From positions 265,222-329,221 of the forward strand of contig NZ_VHQG01000005.1 of the NCBI RefSeq assembly GCF_006517435.1: 64,000 bases of DNA. The letters are read 5' to 3'. A program made the position numbers and the translations under genes. Below the pieces are notes generated by a model that was given only the letters and a program-made list of their open reading frames with translations, was not told where the DNA came from and ran no database searches. Below are positions 22,219 to 29,612 of the stretch, piece by piece. Position 1 is the first letter of the stretch. The number at the start of each line of letters is the position of its first letter. This DNA comes from Schumannella soli (GTDB taxonomy: Bacteria; Actinomycetota; Actinomycetes; Actinomycetales; Microbacteriaceae).

Positions 22219-24314
22219 TCTGGATTGGGTTCTATACGAAGTGAGGCGAGAGCGACGTCGACTCGGTTCTGAGGTGTGTCCGGCGGGCCCTCGAACCGGT
22301 CGGAGCTGAGTTCCGGTGATGTCAAGATCTCAGCCGAGTAAGTGCGCCTGAGTTCGTCGAGCTCAAAGAACTTCGATGCCTCTTCGAAATCTAGGTAGCT
22401 GAGATATGGCGCGCGTTTCGCGCCGAGAGTCACGTAGCTCTGTACGAAGAACCCGAGAGCATTCAGATCGCCGTGTTCGATGCGTTGCGCCTCGAACCAG
22501 TCGGAGAATCCTGATGGATCTAGACGAGACCAGGCCCAAACGGCGGGCCTCAGTTCGCTACGAATGGCAGAGGGAGACGAGCCCTCTCTCAGGAGTTCTT
22601 GGCGCACCACATCCCGAACCATTCTTGTCTGTGATTCGAGGAGTCTGAACTCACTTCCGCGCTGCGGCCGAAGGGCAGTGTCGAGGGTGTTCAGCAAGAG
22701 CGATACGTGTGCCGCTAGAGACTGCAGATAGACCGTCACCAGGCTCTCGTCGAGAGTGCGAAGCCTCGCGCTGAGCGCTGACTCTAGGCGGGCGCCAGGG
22801 CGAATCGCGTCTGCCTTAGCCGGCATCGAGGACCAGAGGTTGGCCAGCCAGTCGAAGAGCTCACGCGAGCTCCGGCTCTCGCGTTCGAGTCCTCTTGCGA
22901 CCTTTTCTAGAACAGCATCCGCATTCGATATCGCAGCAAGCTCGACCAGAGTGACGGCGGACGATCCGGCCTCGCCAGCCGCGAGATCTGATAGCGCTCG
23001 TTCCACTACTGCATCAGCGATGTCCTCAGGTGGAAGCCCAAAGCTGAAGTAGCGATCGAAGTAGCTTTCGTGAGCGAGCCGGAGGGGTTTGGCTGGTTCG
23101 GAGTCTGACGTGGACGATGACCACAAGTACGAAAACCGTGGAAACAGGAATCCAATCGCTGACGCGACGCCTTCGACTTCCGAGTCGCGAGTGCCACCTT
23201 CGATGAGCCGGGATCGCCACTTGGCAACGCGCGCCTTCGATTCCGCGTCATCAGTACGAGAACCGCCGAAGTAGGGCGCACCCACGAGCTCGTCTCGGTG
23301 GCGCTGAATCAGTGCGTAGGCACCGGGCTCGGCCGTTCGAAGCCAGGACAAGACGAGGTAGTCGACGTTGTCAACCTCCCCGAGCATCCCAGGCGAGACC
23401 ATACGAACTTGCGCGAAATAGCGATTGATGGCCCGTGGGGTTGACAGGCGCGCTGCAAGGAAAGCGAAGAACGCGCTCGAGAACCGCGCGGCGTCGGCTT
23501 CGGAGATTCGGATGGTCCCCGACGTCGAGAGTTCCGCGAGCTCGAGGTTGACCAGGGCTCGGACATCAATTGGTCGAAGCGCGGGGACGTCGAACCGCGC
23601 CTGAACGACTTTTTCCAAGTAGTCCCGTGCTCTCGACGCCGAGCTGCGCCCGACGAGTGAGGTATGGGACAGGACGTCGATGAGAGTTTGTTCGTCGTAG
23701 CTCAGCAGGTAGTGCACATGCGGAAGACGCCCGATCTGGCGGACGAGCTTCAGCGTGAGCAGGAGCTCGTCGGCGGATACTCGGTCGAGGTCGTCGATCA
23801 CCACCAGTGTGGGTACCTCTGCTTCTTCCAACGCGGCTTCAAGTGCGGCTCGTGCTCGCGCGACGCTACGGTCACCGTCAAGAAGCTTCGCGAACCCTTC
23901 GACGGCGTGGCTCGGATCAACGCCTAGGAAGCCAGCGATCGACGTGAGGGGAGCCACAGAGCGAGCAAAAGCCGACAGCGCTTCACGCGCCTTCTTGAGC
24001 GGGCTGGACTCGAATGCTCCCGATAGCTCCGCGATGAAGCCGGTTTGCAGCGATGCGTCGTCTTGAAAGTCCCACGGGTTGAACCGAACAAAGTTCCACG
24101 GCAGATCCGATTCTGCCTCGGCCTTTCGTTGCAACCACTGAAGCATCGAGGACTTTCCTGAACCCCACGGGCCGACGAGGCCGAACACGGTGGAGGACTT
24201 AATCGACTGCGCTTGCCGGAGCACGGCCCATGTCGCCTCGAGGAACTGACCCCGTCCGTAGTTGCCGGCGAGATCTGCCGCCGGGTCGTCCGAAAACCAA
24301 GTGTCGACCTTCAT
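22209..24314 (-). CDS. KAP-family P-loop NTPase
   Basis: A 701-residue protein from ATG 24314 with GGGAG five bases upstream. Walker A is GPWGSGKSS (Gly48-Ser56), followed by the family's FNPWDF motif (78-83); Walker B is LVVIDDLDRV (170-179), and a QxxxD/RxIN-type sensor (STPRAINRYFAQ) lies near residue 290. No convincing transmembrane helix lies in the KAP insert, unlike many family members. The C-terminal 350 residues are helical and unrecognised. KAP NTPases occur in eukaryotic membrane signalling and in bacteria on plasmids and phage-like elements, sometimes in exclusion or defence. Codon use and GC are visibly lower than neighbours (one 60-base line counted 55% GC), marking recent acquisition. 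The gene diverges from the integrase, 60 bases apart. Confidence 0.85.
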   Translation of the reverse strand: MKVDTWFSDDPAADLAGNYGRGQFLEATWAVLRQAQSIKSSTVFGLVGPWGSGKSSMLQWLQRKAEAESDLPWNFVRFNPWDFQDDASLQTGFIAELSGAFESSPLKKAREALSAFARSVAPLTSIAGFLGVDPSHAVEGFAKLLDGDRSVARARAALEAALEEAEVPTLVVIDDLDRVSADELLLTLKLVRQIGRLPHVHYLLSYDEQTLIDVLSHTSLVGRSSASRARDYLEKVVQARFDVPALRPIDVRALVNLELAELSTSGTIRISEADAARFSSAFFAFLAARLSTPRAINRYFAQVRMVSPGMLGEVDNVDYLVLSWLRTAEPGAYALIQRHRDELVGAPYFGGSRTDDAESKARVAKWRSRLIEGGTRDSEVEGVASAIGFLFPRFSYLWSSSTSDSEPAKPLRLAHESYFDRYFSFGLPPEDIADAVVERALSDLAAGEAGSSAVTLVELAAISNADAVLEKVARGLERESRSSRELFDWLANLWSSMPAKADAIRPGARLESALSARLRTLDESLVTVYLQSLAAHVSLLLNTLDTALRPQRGSEFRLLESQTRMVRDVVRQELLREGSSPSAIRSELRPAVWAWSRLDPSGFSDWFEAQRIEHGDLNALGFFVQSYVTLGAKRAPYLSYLDFEEASKFFELDELRRTYSAEILTSPELSSDRFEGPPDTPQNRVDVALASLRIEPNPDSP

Positions 24315-24348
24315 TGCCGCTCCCGTATCGCCAAAGTCGTATGCCAGT

Positions 24349-24374
24349 TATAACGTGCATTGCGAGGAGGGCTC
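24349..24374 (+). promoter_or_regulatory. Integrase promoter -10 and ribosome site
   Basis: TATAAC (24350-24355) is followed 20 bases later by the strong ribosome site GAGGAGG (24363-24369), which selects ATG 24375. The upstream ATG at 24360 overlaps that site and would hide it. Confidence 0.5.
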
Positions 24375-25481
24375 ATGGGGTCAATCGCCGCGTACGAGAC
24401 GTCAGCCGGCCGCCGCTATCGGGTTCGCTATCGGACGCCCGACCGGCGGCAGACTGACAAGCGCGGGTTCCGCACGAAGCGCGACGCCGAAGACTTCCTT
24501 GCGACGGTCGAGGTCTCCAAGATCCGCGGCGAGTGGGTCGACCCGACACGGGCGCGCATCACGATCGCCGAGTGGGCGCCCCAGTGGTACGCGGCGCAGC
24601 TGCAGCTGAAGGCGACGACGCTCTCCGGCTACAGGCTCTCGCTCGACCGCCACGTCGTGCCGCGATGGGGCAACTACCGGCTCGCCGACGTCGGCCACGC
24701 CGACGTGCAGTCGTGGGTCACCGAGCTCTCGCAGACGCTCGCGGCGTCGACCGTGCGCCAGATCTTCCTCGTGTTGTCCGGGCTGATGAAGTACGCGATC
24801 CGCGACGGCCGGATGAACCGCAACCCCTGCGACGGAGTGCGCCTGCCCCGTGCGAAAGCGAAGGCCCGCGGTTACCTCACCCATGAGCAGGTCGGGGCGC
24901 TCGCGAGAGCCTGCGGGCAGGAATACGGCGACATCGTGCTGTTCCTCGCCTACACGGGCCTGAGATGGGGCGAGATGGCCGCACTGAAGGTCGGGCGGCT
25001 CGACATGCTGCGGCGGCGCATGGAGGTCGCAGAAGGCGTCACCGCGCCGCGCGGCGAGCTCGTCTGGAGCACGCCCAAGTCGCACGCGAGCCGATCTGTG
25101 CCGTTCCCGGCGTTCCTGACGTCGGCCATCGCGGCGCGCTGCGTCGGGCGGCGGCGGGACGAGCTCGTCTTCGTCGGGCCCGACGGGGGAGTGCTCCGCA
25201 GCAACAACTTCCGCCGTCGGCAGTTCGCCGATGCCGTCGCCGCTTGCAAGGGGGTCGACGCAGACTTCCCGAGCCTGACGTTGCACGATCTGCGCCACAC
25301 GGCCGCGAGCCTGGCAATCTCCGCCGGCGCGAACGTGAAGGCGGTGCAAAGGATGCTCGGCCACGCCAGCGCCGCGATGACTCTCGATGTCTACGCCGAC
25401 CTCTTCGACGACGACCTCGACTCGGTCGCGACGGCGCTCGATTCCCGCGCGGCAGCAGCCGGCGTCACCGCCGTGCTCTGA
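24375..25481 (+). CDS. int: Tyrosine recombinase, phage-type integrase
   Basis: A 368-residue integrase from ATG 24375. Domains in order are an AP2-like N-terminal arm-binding domain (GRRYRVRYRTPDRRQTDKRGFRTKRDAEDFL), a SAM-like core-binding domain (about 60-150) and a catalytic domain. Catalytic residues are intact: Arg197 in TGLRWGE, His304-Asp-Leu-Arg307 in LHDLRHT, the GH at LGHASAAMT and nucleophile Tyr340 in LDVYADLF. It is transcribed toward the tRNA-Phe attachment site 128 bases away and should insert and excise the island. No excisionase gene was recognised nearby, though the dyad array near attL is a possible binding site for one. Confidence 0.93.
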   Translation: MGSIAAYETSAGRRYRVRYRTPDRRQTDKRGFRTKRDAEDFLATVEVSKIRGEWVDPTRARITIAEWAPQWYAAQLQLKATTLSGYRLSLDRHVVPRWGNYRLADVGHADVQSWVTELSQTLAASTVRQIFLVLSGLMKYAIRDGRMNRNPCDGVRLPRAKAKARGYLTHEQVGALARACGQEYGDIVLFLAYTGLRWGEMAALKVGRLDMLRRRMEVAEGVTAPRGELVWSTPKSHASRSVPFPAFLTSAIAARCVGRRRDELVFVGPDGGVLRSNNFRRRQFADAVAACKGVDADFPSLTLHDLRHTAASLAISAGANVKAVQRMLGHASAAMTLDVYADLFDDDLDSVATALDSRAAAAGVTAVL

Positions 25482-25509
25482 CCACGAGCGAGAGCGACGA
25501 GGGCTGTTC

Positions 25510-25536
25510 GCCCACGAGCGTGGGCATTTCGTGGGC
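25510..25536 (+). repeat. Right arm-type repeat (candidate integrase site)
   Basis: GCCCAC-GAGC-GTGGGC followed by a spaced CGTGGGC, between the integrase stop and attR. It matches 12873-12899 at 22 of 27 positions in the same orientation. Confidence 0.65.
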
Positions 25537-25577
25537 ACGGATGGTTATCCACAGCCTAGAGGCGCAGCGGGAAAGCA

Positions 25578-25604
25578 AAAACCCCCGGCATGACCGGGGG
25601 TTTT
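25578..25604 (-). terminator. tRNA-Phe terminator supplied by the island
   Basis: An 11-bp stem AAAACCCCCGG/CCGGGGGTTTT with a CATGA loop directly after the tRNA-Phe 3' end on the complement. It resembles the hairpin next to attL, as expected when an element carries its own tRNA 3' end and terminator. Confidence 0.75.
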
Positions 25605-25608
25605 GTCT

Positions 25609-25654
25609 GTGGCTCCGACCGGCGTCGATCCGGTGACCTTCCGATTTTCAGTCG
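25609..25654 (-). repeat. attR: 46-bp repeat within tRNA-Phe
   Basis: Identical to 12733-12778; forms the 3' part of the intact tRNA-Phe, so integration leaves the gene functional. Confidence 0.9.
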
Positions 25655-25682
25655 GACGCTCTACCAACTGAGCTACAGAGCC
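25610..25682 (-). tRNA. tRNA-Phe (GAA)
   Basis: A 73-base cloverleaf on the complement starting GGCTCTG and ending CGGAGCC plus discriminator A; CCA is not encoded. The anticodon loop is CTGAAAA, anticodon GAA. The D loop AGTTGGTA and a TTC-deviating T loop (GGATCGA) fit a normal tRNA. It is the target of island integration. Confidence 0.93.
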
Positions 25683-25742
25683 TCGGACTCGCACGGAGTC
25701 CGGATGGTGAGAAGCCCCTCGAGAAGAGGGGCTCCGCATCCG

Positions 25743-25816
25743 CGACCCTGACGGGACTTGAACCCGCGACCTCCGCCGTGACAGGGCGGCACGCTAACCA
25801 ACTGCGCTACAGGGCC
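25743..25816 (-). tRNA. tRNA-Asp (GUC)
   Basis: A 74-base cloverleaf on the complement, 5' GGCCCTG pairing with CAGGGTC, discriminator G. The anticodon loop CTGTCAC gives GUC. The T loop contains GTTCAAG. CCA is not encoded. Confidence 0.95.
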
Positions 25817-25864
25817 TTGCTTGTTGAATTGTTCCGGTTGCTGCTCCTGACGGAACCCCACTCG

Positions 25865-25937
25865 TGACCCCAACGGGATTCGAACCCGTGCTGCCGCCGT
25901 GAAAGGGCGGTGTCCTAGGCCACTAAACGATGGGGCC
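25865..25937 (-). tRNA. tRNA-Glu (UUC)
   Basis: A 73-base cloverleaf on the complement, 5' GGCCCCA pairing with TGGGGTC, discriminator A. The anticodon loop CTTTCAC gives UUC. The T loop contains GTTCGAA. It is the first tRNA of the Glu-Asp-Phe transcript. Confidence 0.95.
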
Positions 25938-25996
25938 GTGCAGCACGGACGCGATCTGTCGAGACAGGCGGCGAACCGAACGGCAACCGAGCAGTA

Positions 25997-26002
25997 ACTA
26001 TA
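25997..26002 (-). promoter_or_regulatory. -10 TATAGT of the tRNA cluster
   Basis: On the complement TATAGT lies 60 bases before tRNA-Glu, a canonical strong -10. No clear -35 is visible 17 bases further upstream. Confidence 0.55.
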
Positions 26003-26353
26003 GGTCGCCCCGGGGGAAAACGCGAATCGAGCGCCTCGCGTCGAAACCCGGGCGTGTCGAGGGGGCGCTGCCGGCCGGCCGAGAGCCGGAAGCCGGGGCC
26101 CGGAGGGCGACTTCGGCATGCCCGTTCAGTGGCCCGCGAAACCACCGGGGCGCCTTCGGAGCGCTCTGCGACACGGCCCCAGTCCGGGGGTAGACGCGGG
26201 CTCGGCTAACCCGGTCGGATTCCGCGGCACTCGGGCCGATGTCCCCGACGCCGCCGGGATCGCGGCGTAGTTTCAACCCGACATTGAGGCTTCGCCCCCG
26301 AAGGGCGGGCCCATCCGTCGCGCCGACAGGGTCTGGTCTGACGCCGATACCTG

Positions 26354-26402
26354 TTGTTACTGTGATTGATGTTGTCAATGTGAATAGCGCGAAGAGGGCG
26401 CG
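26354..26402 (+). promoter_or_regulatory. Promoter region of M23 peptidase gene
   Basis: An AT-rich stretch unlike its surroundings with TACTGT (26358-26363) as probable -10, imperfect direct repeats TGTGATTG/TGTGAATA, and the ribosome site GAAGAGGG five bases before ATG 26403. Confidence 0.45.
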
Positions 26403-27650
26403 ATGACAGCGATTCGGGGACACATGCACGACAAGACCGGTCAGGGGATGACCGCGAGCTGGCGGGGACGCGCACTGCGCGGCCTCGCTGTCGTGACCGC
26501 ACTGGCCGTGCTGCCGGTCGTCGCCATCACGGCGCCCGCCGCACCGGCCTACGCCGCGAGCTATCCGAGCTGGCAGGACGTGCAGAACGCCGTCGCCAAC
26601 GTGAACGCCGCGCAGAACCTCGCCAACCAGGTCGCCGCGCAGATCGCCGCCCTCACCGCCGAGGTCGCGCGCACGCAGCAGGTCGCCCAGGAGAAGGGCG
26701 ACCTCTACGGCAAGGCGCAGGACGCCTACGACGAGCAGGTGCTCAAGACCGACAAGCTGCAGGGCCAGGCGGATGCCGCCAAGGCCGAAGCCGACAAGGC
26801 CAAGGGCGTGGCTGACCGGCTCATCGCCGAGCTCGCCAAGCCGGGCGGCGGCAACCTCACCACGAGCCTCATCGCCAAGCCGGGCAAGGCATCCGACCTG
26901 CTGAAGAAGTGGGGCACGATGTCGAAGCTGTCGGAGAGCTCGAAGAGCATCTTCGACCGCGCCTCGCAGCTGCAGGGCACCGCGCAGGCGCTGACCGACC
27001 AGGCCGGCGAGGCGAAGAAGGAGCTCGACACCCGCAAGCAGGCGGCTGAGGCCGCCTTCACGGCGGCGCAGGACGCTGCCGTCGCCGCCGGTGCCGCGCT
27101 CGACGCCCAGAACCAGCACAAGGCTCAGCTCGAGGCCCAGCTCGTCGTGCTCAAGGAGAAGCGCGCGGCGACGCAGGCCGACTACCAGAAGGGTCTCGCG
27201 GCCCAGTACGGACCCGGCGCCGCCGGCGAGGTCGGCCCCAACGGCTACGCGCGCCCCGCCGCCGGCCCGATCACGTCGAGCTACGGTCTGCGCTACCACC
27301 CGATCTACCACGTGTGGAAGCTGCACAGCGGCACCGACATCGGGGCCGGCTGCGGCGCGCCGATCTACGCCACCCACGCGGGAACCGTCACCTACTCCGG
27401 CTGGTTCAGCGACCTCGGCAACTACATCACGATCGATCACGGCAACGGCACGTCGAGCGGCTACGGCCACATCGTCAACGGCGGCCTGCTCGTGCGCGTC
27501 GGCCAGCAGGTCGCGCCAGGTCAGCAGATCGCGCGCGTCGGCAGCACCGGCGGGTCGACCGGCTGCCACCTGCACTTCATGATCCGCATCAACGGAAACC
27601 TCACCGATCCCGTGCCCTTCATGCGCTCGCAGGGAAGCCCGATCGGCTGA
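26403..27650 (+). CDS. Secreted M23 (LytM) peptidoglycan endopeptidase with coiled-coil
   Basis: A 415-residue exported protein. A basic n-region, a hydrophobic GLAVVTALAVLPVVAITAPAAPAYA stretch and cleavage after AYA around residue 51 form the signal peptide. Residues 55-270 are a long Ala/Lys/Glu coiled coil starting SYPSWQDVQNA. The C-terminal M23 domain has zinc ligands in HSGTDIG and the late HLHF motif, so it should be active on peptide cross-links. The coiled-coil part closely resembles that of the NlpC/P60 protein 31 bases downstream (same SYPxWxDV start and the GGG-x4-SL and LSxSS motifs). Such coiled coils in related proteins hold the enzyme inactive until an FtsEX-type partner acts. 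Confidence 0.88.
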   Translation: MTAIRGHMHDKTGQGMTASWRGRALRGLAVVTALAVLPVVAITAPAAPAYAASYPSWQDVQNAVANVNAAQNLANQVAAQIAALTAEVARTQQVAQEKGDLYGKAQDAYDEQVLKTDKLQGQADAAKAEADKAKGVADRLIAELAKPGGGNLTTSLIAKPGKASDLLKKWGTMSKLSESSKSIFDRASQLQGTAQALTDQAGEAKKELDTRKQAAEAAFTAAQDAAVAAGAALDAQNQHKAQLEAQLVVLKEKRAATQADYQKGLAAQYGPGAAGEVGPNGYARPAAGPITSSYGLRYHPIYHVWKLHSGTDIGAGCGAPIYATHAGTVTYSGWFSDLGNYITIDHGNGTSSGYGHIVNGGLLVRVGQQVAPGQQIARVGSTGGSTGCHLHFMIRINGNLTDPVPFMRSQGSPIG

Positions 27651-27681
27651 TGACCTCGAGAAGGGACGGCGAACGGAGCCG

Positions 27682-28929
27682 ATGAATGAACGCAGACGCC
27701 TGTGGGGGGCGGCAGCTGCTCTCGTCGTCGTCGCCCTGATTGTCGGGCTCGAGACTCCGGGGGTCGCCAACGCCGACCCCAGCTATCCCACCTGGGATGA
27801 CGTGAAGCGAGCCCAGGGCAACGAGGCGGCCAAGAAGGCCGAGATCGCGAAGATCCAGAAGCTCATCTCCGGGCTCGAAGGCCAGACGGCCGACCTCGGC
27901 AAGAAGGCCTCCGTCGCCGCCGAGAACGTGCTCCAGGCGCAGGCGGCGCTCGATGCCGCGCAGCGCAAGGAGGACGCGCTGACGGCTCAGGCGAAGAAAG
28001 CCGCCGAGACCGCCGACGCCTCGAGCCTGCGCGCGAAGCGGCTGCTCGTGCAGATGGCGCGCCAGGGCGGCGGGGACATCACGCTGTCGCTGCTGCAGGG
28101 CGACGCGAAGGACACCGACGCGGCGCTGTACAGGCTCGGCGTCATGTCGCGCCTCTCCGACTCGTCGCGCGGCGTGTTCGAGAAGGCGGAGTACGACCGC
28201 AAGAACGCGGCGGCGCTGAGCGATGACGCGGCCGCGGCGAAGAAGGCGCGCGACGCGAAGAAGAAGGCGGCGCAGACCACGCTCGACGCCGCCAAGCAGG
28301 CGCAGAGCGCCGTGCAGACCCGGCTCGCGGCCCAGGACACGGTGTCGACGACCCTCACCGCCCAGCTGGCCTCGCTCAAGAACACGACCGCGGATGTCGA
28401 GCGCGAGTACCAGGCGGGCCTCGCCTGGGAGCGCGCGCAGGAGGCCGCGAAGACCCCGCCCGCGCCGCCGCCCTCGGGCAACACCGGATCTCCATCGAAC
28501 CCGCCGGTGACGCCGGAGACGCCGGTGCCGCCGCCCGTCGCGAGCGTCGTCGACACGGCCATCGCCTACGCCAAGGCGCAGATCGGCGAGCCGTACGTGC
28601 TCGGCGGTGCCGGGCCGAGCAGCTGGGACTGCTCGGGGCTCACGATGATGTCGTACTCGGCGTCCGGCGTCGCGATCGGCGGCCACGGCTCGAACCTGCA
28701 GTACAACTACCTGGCCGCGAAGGGGCGTCTGGTGACGCTCGCGAACATGCAGGCGGGCGATCTGCTCTTCTACTCGAACGGCGGCGCCGTCGGCGGCTCG
28801 AAGTACCACGTGACGATGTACATCGGCGGCGGGCAGATGATCGAGGCGGCCTACCCGGGAACCACCGTGCGCATCCGCGCGGTGCGCTACGGCGACCTCG
28901 TGCCCTACGCGGGTCGCCCCACCGGCTGA
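27682..28929 (+). CDS. Secreted NlpC/P60 peptidoglycan hydrolase with coiled-coil
   Basis: A 415-residue exported protein, ATG 27682 behind GGAGCC. The signal peptide ends near NADPSYPTW (about residue 33). Residues 35-255 form a coiled coil homologous to the preceding protein. A Pro-rich hinge (about 258-285) leads to the NlpC/P60 domain, with the catalytic Cys in SSWDCSGLT and the His in KYHVTMYIGGGQMIEAA. These enzymes cut the D-Glu-mDAP/Lys bond or related stem-peptide bonds. It is likely co-transcribed with the M23 gene. The equal lengths (both 415 aa) and shared scaffold suggest duplication followed by catalytic-domain exchange. A 38-bp palindromic terminator follows. Confidence 0.9.
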   Translation: MNERRRLWGAAAALVVVALIVGLETPGVANADPSYPTWDDVKRAQGNEAAKKAEIAKIQKLISGLEGQTADLGKKASVAAENVLQAQAALDAAQRKEDALTAQAKKAAETADASSLRAKRLLVQMARQGGGDITLSLLQGDAKDTDAALYRLGVMSRLSDSSRGVFEKAEYDRKNAAALSDDAAAAKKARDAKKKAAQTTLDAAKQAQSAVQTRLAAQDTVSTTLTAQLASLKNTTADVEREYQAGLAWERAQEAAKTPPAPPPSGNTGSPSNPPVTPETPVPPPVASVVDTAIAYAKAQIGEPYVLGGAGPSSWDCSGLTMMSYSASGVAIGGHGSNLQYNYLAAKGRLVTLANMQAGDLLFYSNGGAVGGSKYHVTMYIGGGQMIEAAYPGTTVRIRAVRYGDLVPYAGRPTG

Positions 28930-28962
28930 CCCCCCGGATCCCCGTCGTCCGCAGCGGACATG

Positions 28963-29000
28963 ACGAAGGGCCTCGGGATGCGCATCCCGAGGCCCTTCGT
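28963..29000. terminator. 38-bp perfect palindrome, bidirectional terminator
   Basis: Two 19-base arms (ACGAAGGGCCTCGGGATGC and its complement) with no loop lie between the convergent nlpC and ppa genes. Confidence 0.75.
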
Positions 29001-29034
29001 GTTCGCCGGTGCGACCGGCGCAGGGAGTTCCGAC

Positions 29035-29526
29035 TCAGTGCGAGCCGGGCACGTAGGCCGCGATGCCGGCCTCGACGATCTTCTCCGCCTCGGCGGCGTC
29101 GCCCCAGCCCTCGGTCTTGACCCACTTGCCGGGTTCGAGGTCCTTGTAGTGCTCGAAGAAGTGCTCGATCTCCTTGCGGGTGTACTCCGGGATGTCGTCC
29201 ACGTCCTGGATGTGCGACCAGCGCGGGTCCTTCGCGGGCACGGCGATGACCTTGGCGTCGCTGCCGCCGTCATCCGTCATGTTGAAGACGCCGACGGGGC
29301 GCACCTTGACGCCGACGCCGGGGAACAGCGGGTAGTCGAGCAGCACGAGCACGTCGACGGGGTCGCCGTCGAGGCCGAGGGTGTTCTCGAAGAAGCCGTA
29401 GTCGGTGGGGTAGACGAAGCCCGTGAACAGCACGCGGTCGAGGAACACGCGACCGGTCTCGTGGTCGACCTCGTACTTGTTGCGGCTGCCCTTGGGGATC
29501 TCGATGACGGCGTCGTAAGCGGCCAT
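29035..29526 (-). CDS. ppa: Inorganic pyrophosphatase
   Basis: A 163-residue family I pyrophosphatase. ATG 29526 follows GAGGAGAA; the in-frame start at 29601 is ignored. The signature [10 protein letters not shown] gives the metal-binding aspartates, with [13 protein letters not shown] and the KDPRW and KxxEGWGD-like active-site segments. It hydrolyses PPi from biosynthetic reactions in the cytoplasm. It ends convergently with nlpC at the palindromic terminator and is divergent from tilS, 86 bases apart. Confidence 0.95.
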   Translation of the reverse strand: MAAYDAVIEIPKGSRNKYEVDHETGRVFLDRVLFTGFVYPTDYGFFENTLGLDGDPVDVLVLLDYPLFPGVGVKVRPVGVFNMTDDGGSDAKVIAVPAKDPRWSHIQDVDDIPEYTRKEIEHFFEHYKDLEPGKWVKTEGWGDAAEAEKIVEAGIAAYVPGSH

Positions 29527-29600
29527 GTCGGGGGTTCTCCTCGTTGATCGGATGCGGGTCTCAGAAAACGGCACCGGATGCGGCGGCGCGAGACACCCCA

Positions 29601-29606
29601 TAACGT
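29601..29606 (+). promoter_or_regulatory. -10 hexamer TAACGT, leaderless start
   Basis: TAACGT ends seven bases before GTG 29613 of tilS. Confidence 0.55.
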
Positions 29607-29612
29607 TATCCG

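Larger units (their letters stand above)
12733..25654. mobile_element. tRNA-Phe integrated genomic island
   Basis: The segment is bounded by identical 46-bp copies of the tRNA-Phe 3' portion (12733-12778 and 25609-25654). A tyrosine integrase lies 128 bases inside the copy that belongs to the intact tRNA. Paired arm-type repeats lie inside both ends. Cargo is a metal/flavin redox operon, an arsenic cluster and a KAP NTPase. No replication, packaging or conjugation gene is present, so it is a genomic island or a non-autonomous element rather than a complete ICE or prophage. Base composition at the two ends and in the KAP gene is lower in GC than the host flanks. Confidence 0.88.
25938..26402. 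other. Intergenic region between tRNA cluster and M23 gene
   Basis: 465 bases without a gene. It holds the tRNA-cluster promoter at its left end and the peptidase promoter at its right end. The GC-rich middle contains several short dyads (such as GGCCGGCC at 26074) but no structure I can name with confidence. Confidence 0.5.

Noticed and set aside
24360-24374. Upstream ATG for the integrase
   Set aside because: It overlaps the strong GAGGAGG ribosome site that serves the ATG at 24375.
12733-25654. The island as a prophage or conjugative element
   Set aside because: No capsid, terminase, portal, lysis, relaxase, FtsK-type translocase or replication gene is visible.
26003-26230. Possible c-di-AMP (ydaO-type) riboswitch before the M23 gene
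   Set aside because: Such switches precede wall hydrolases in actinobacteria and a GCTAACCCGGTCGG piece at 26206-26219 resembles part of the consensus, but the other conserved blocks are missing and the gene has a closer promoter at 26358. An Infernal search with the ydaO family model would decide.
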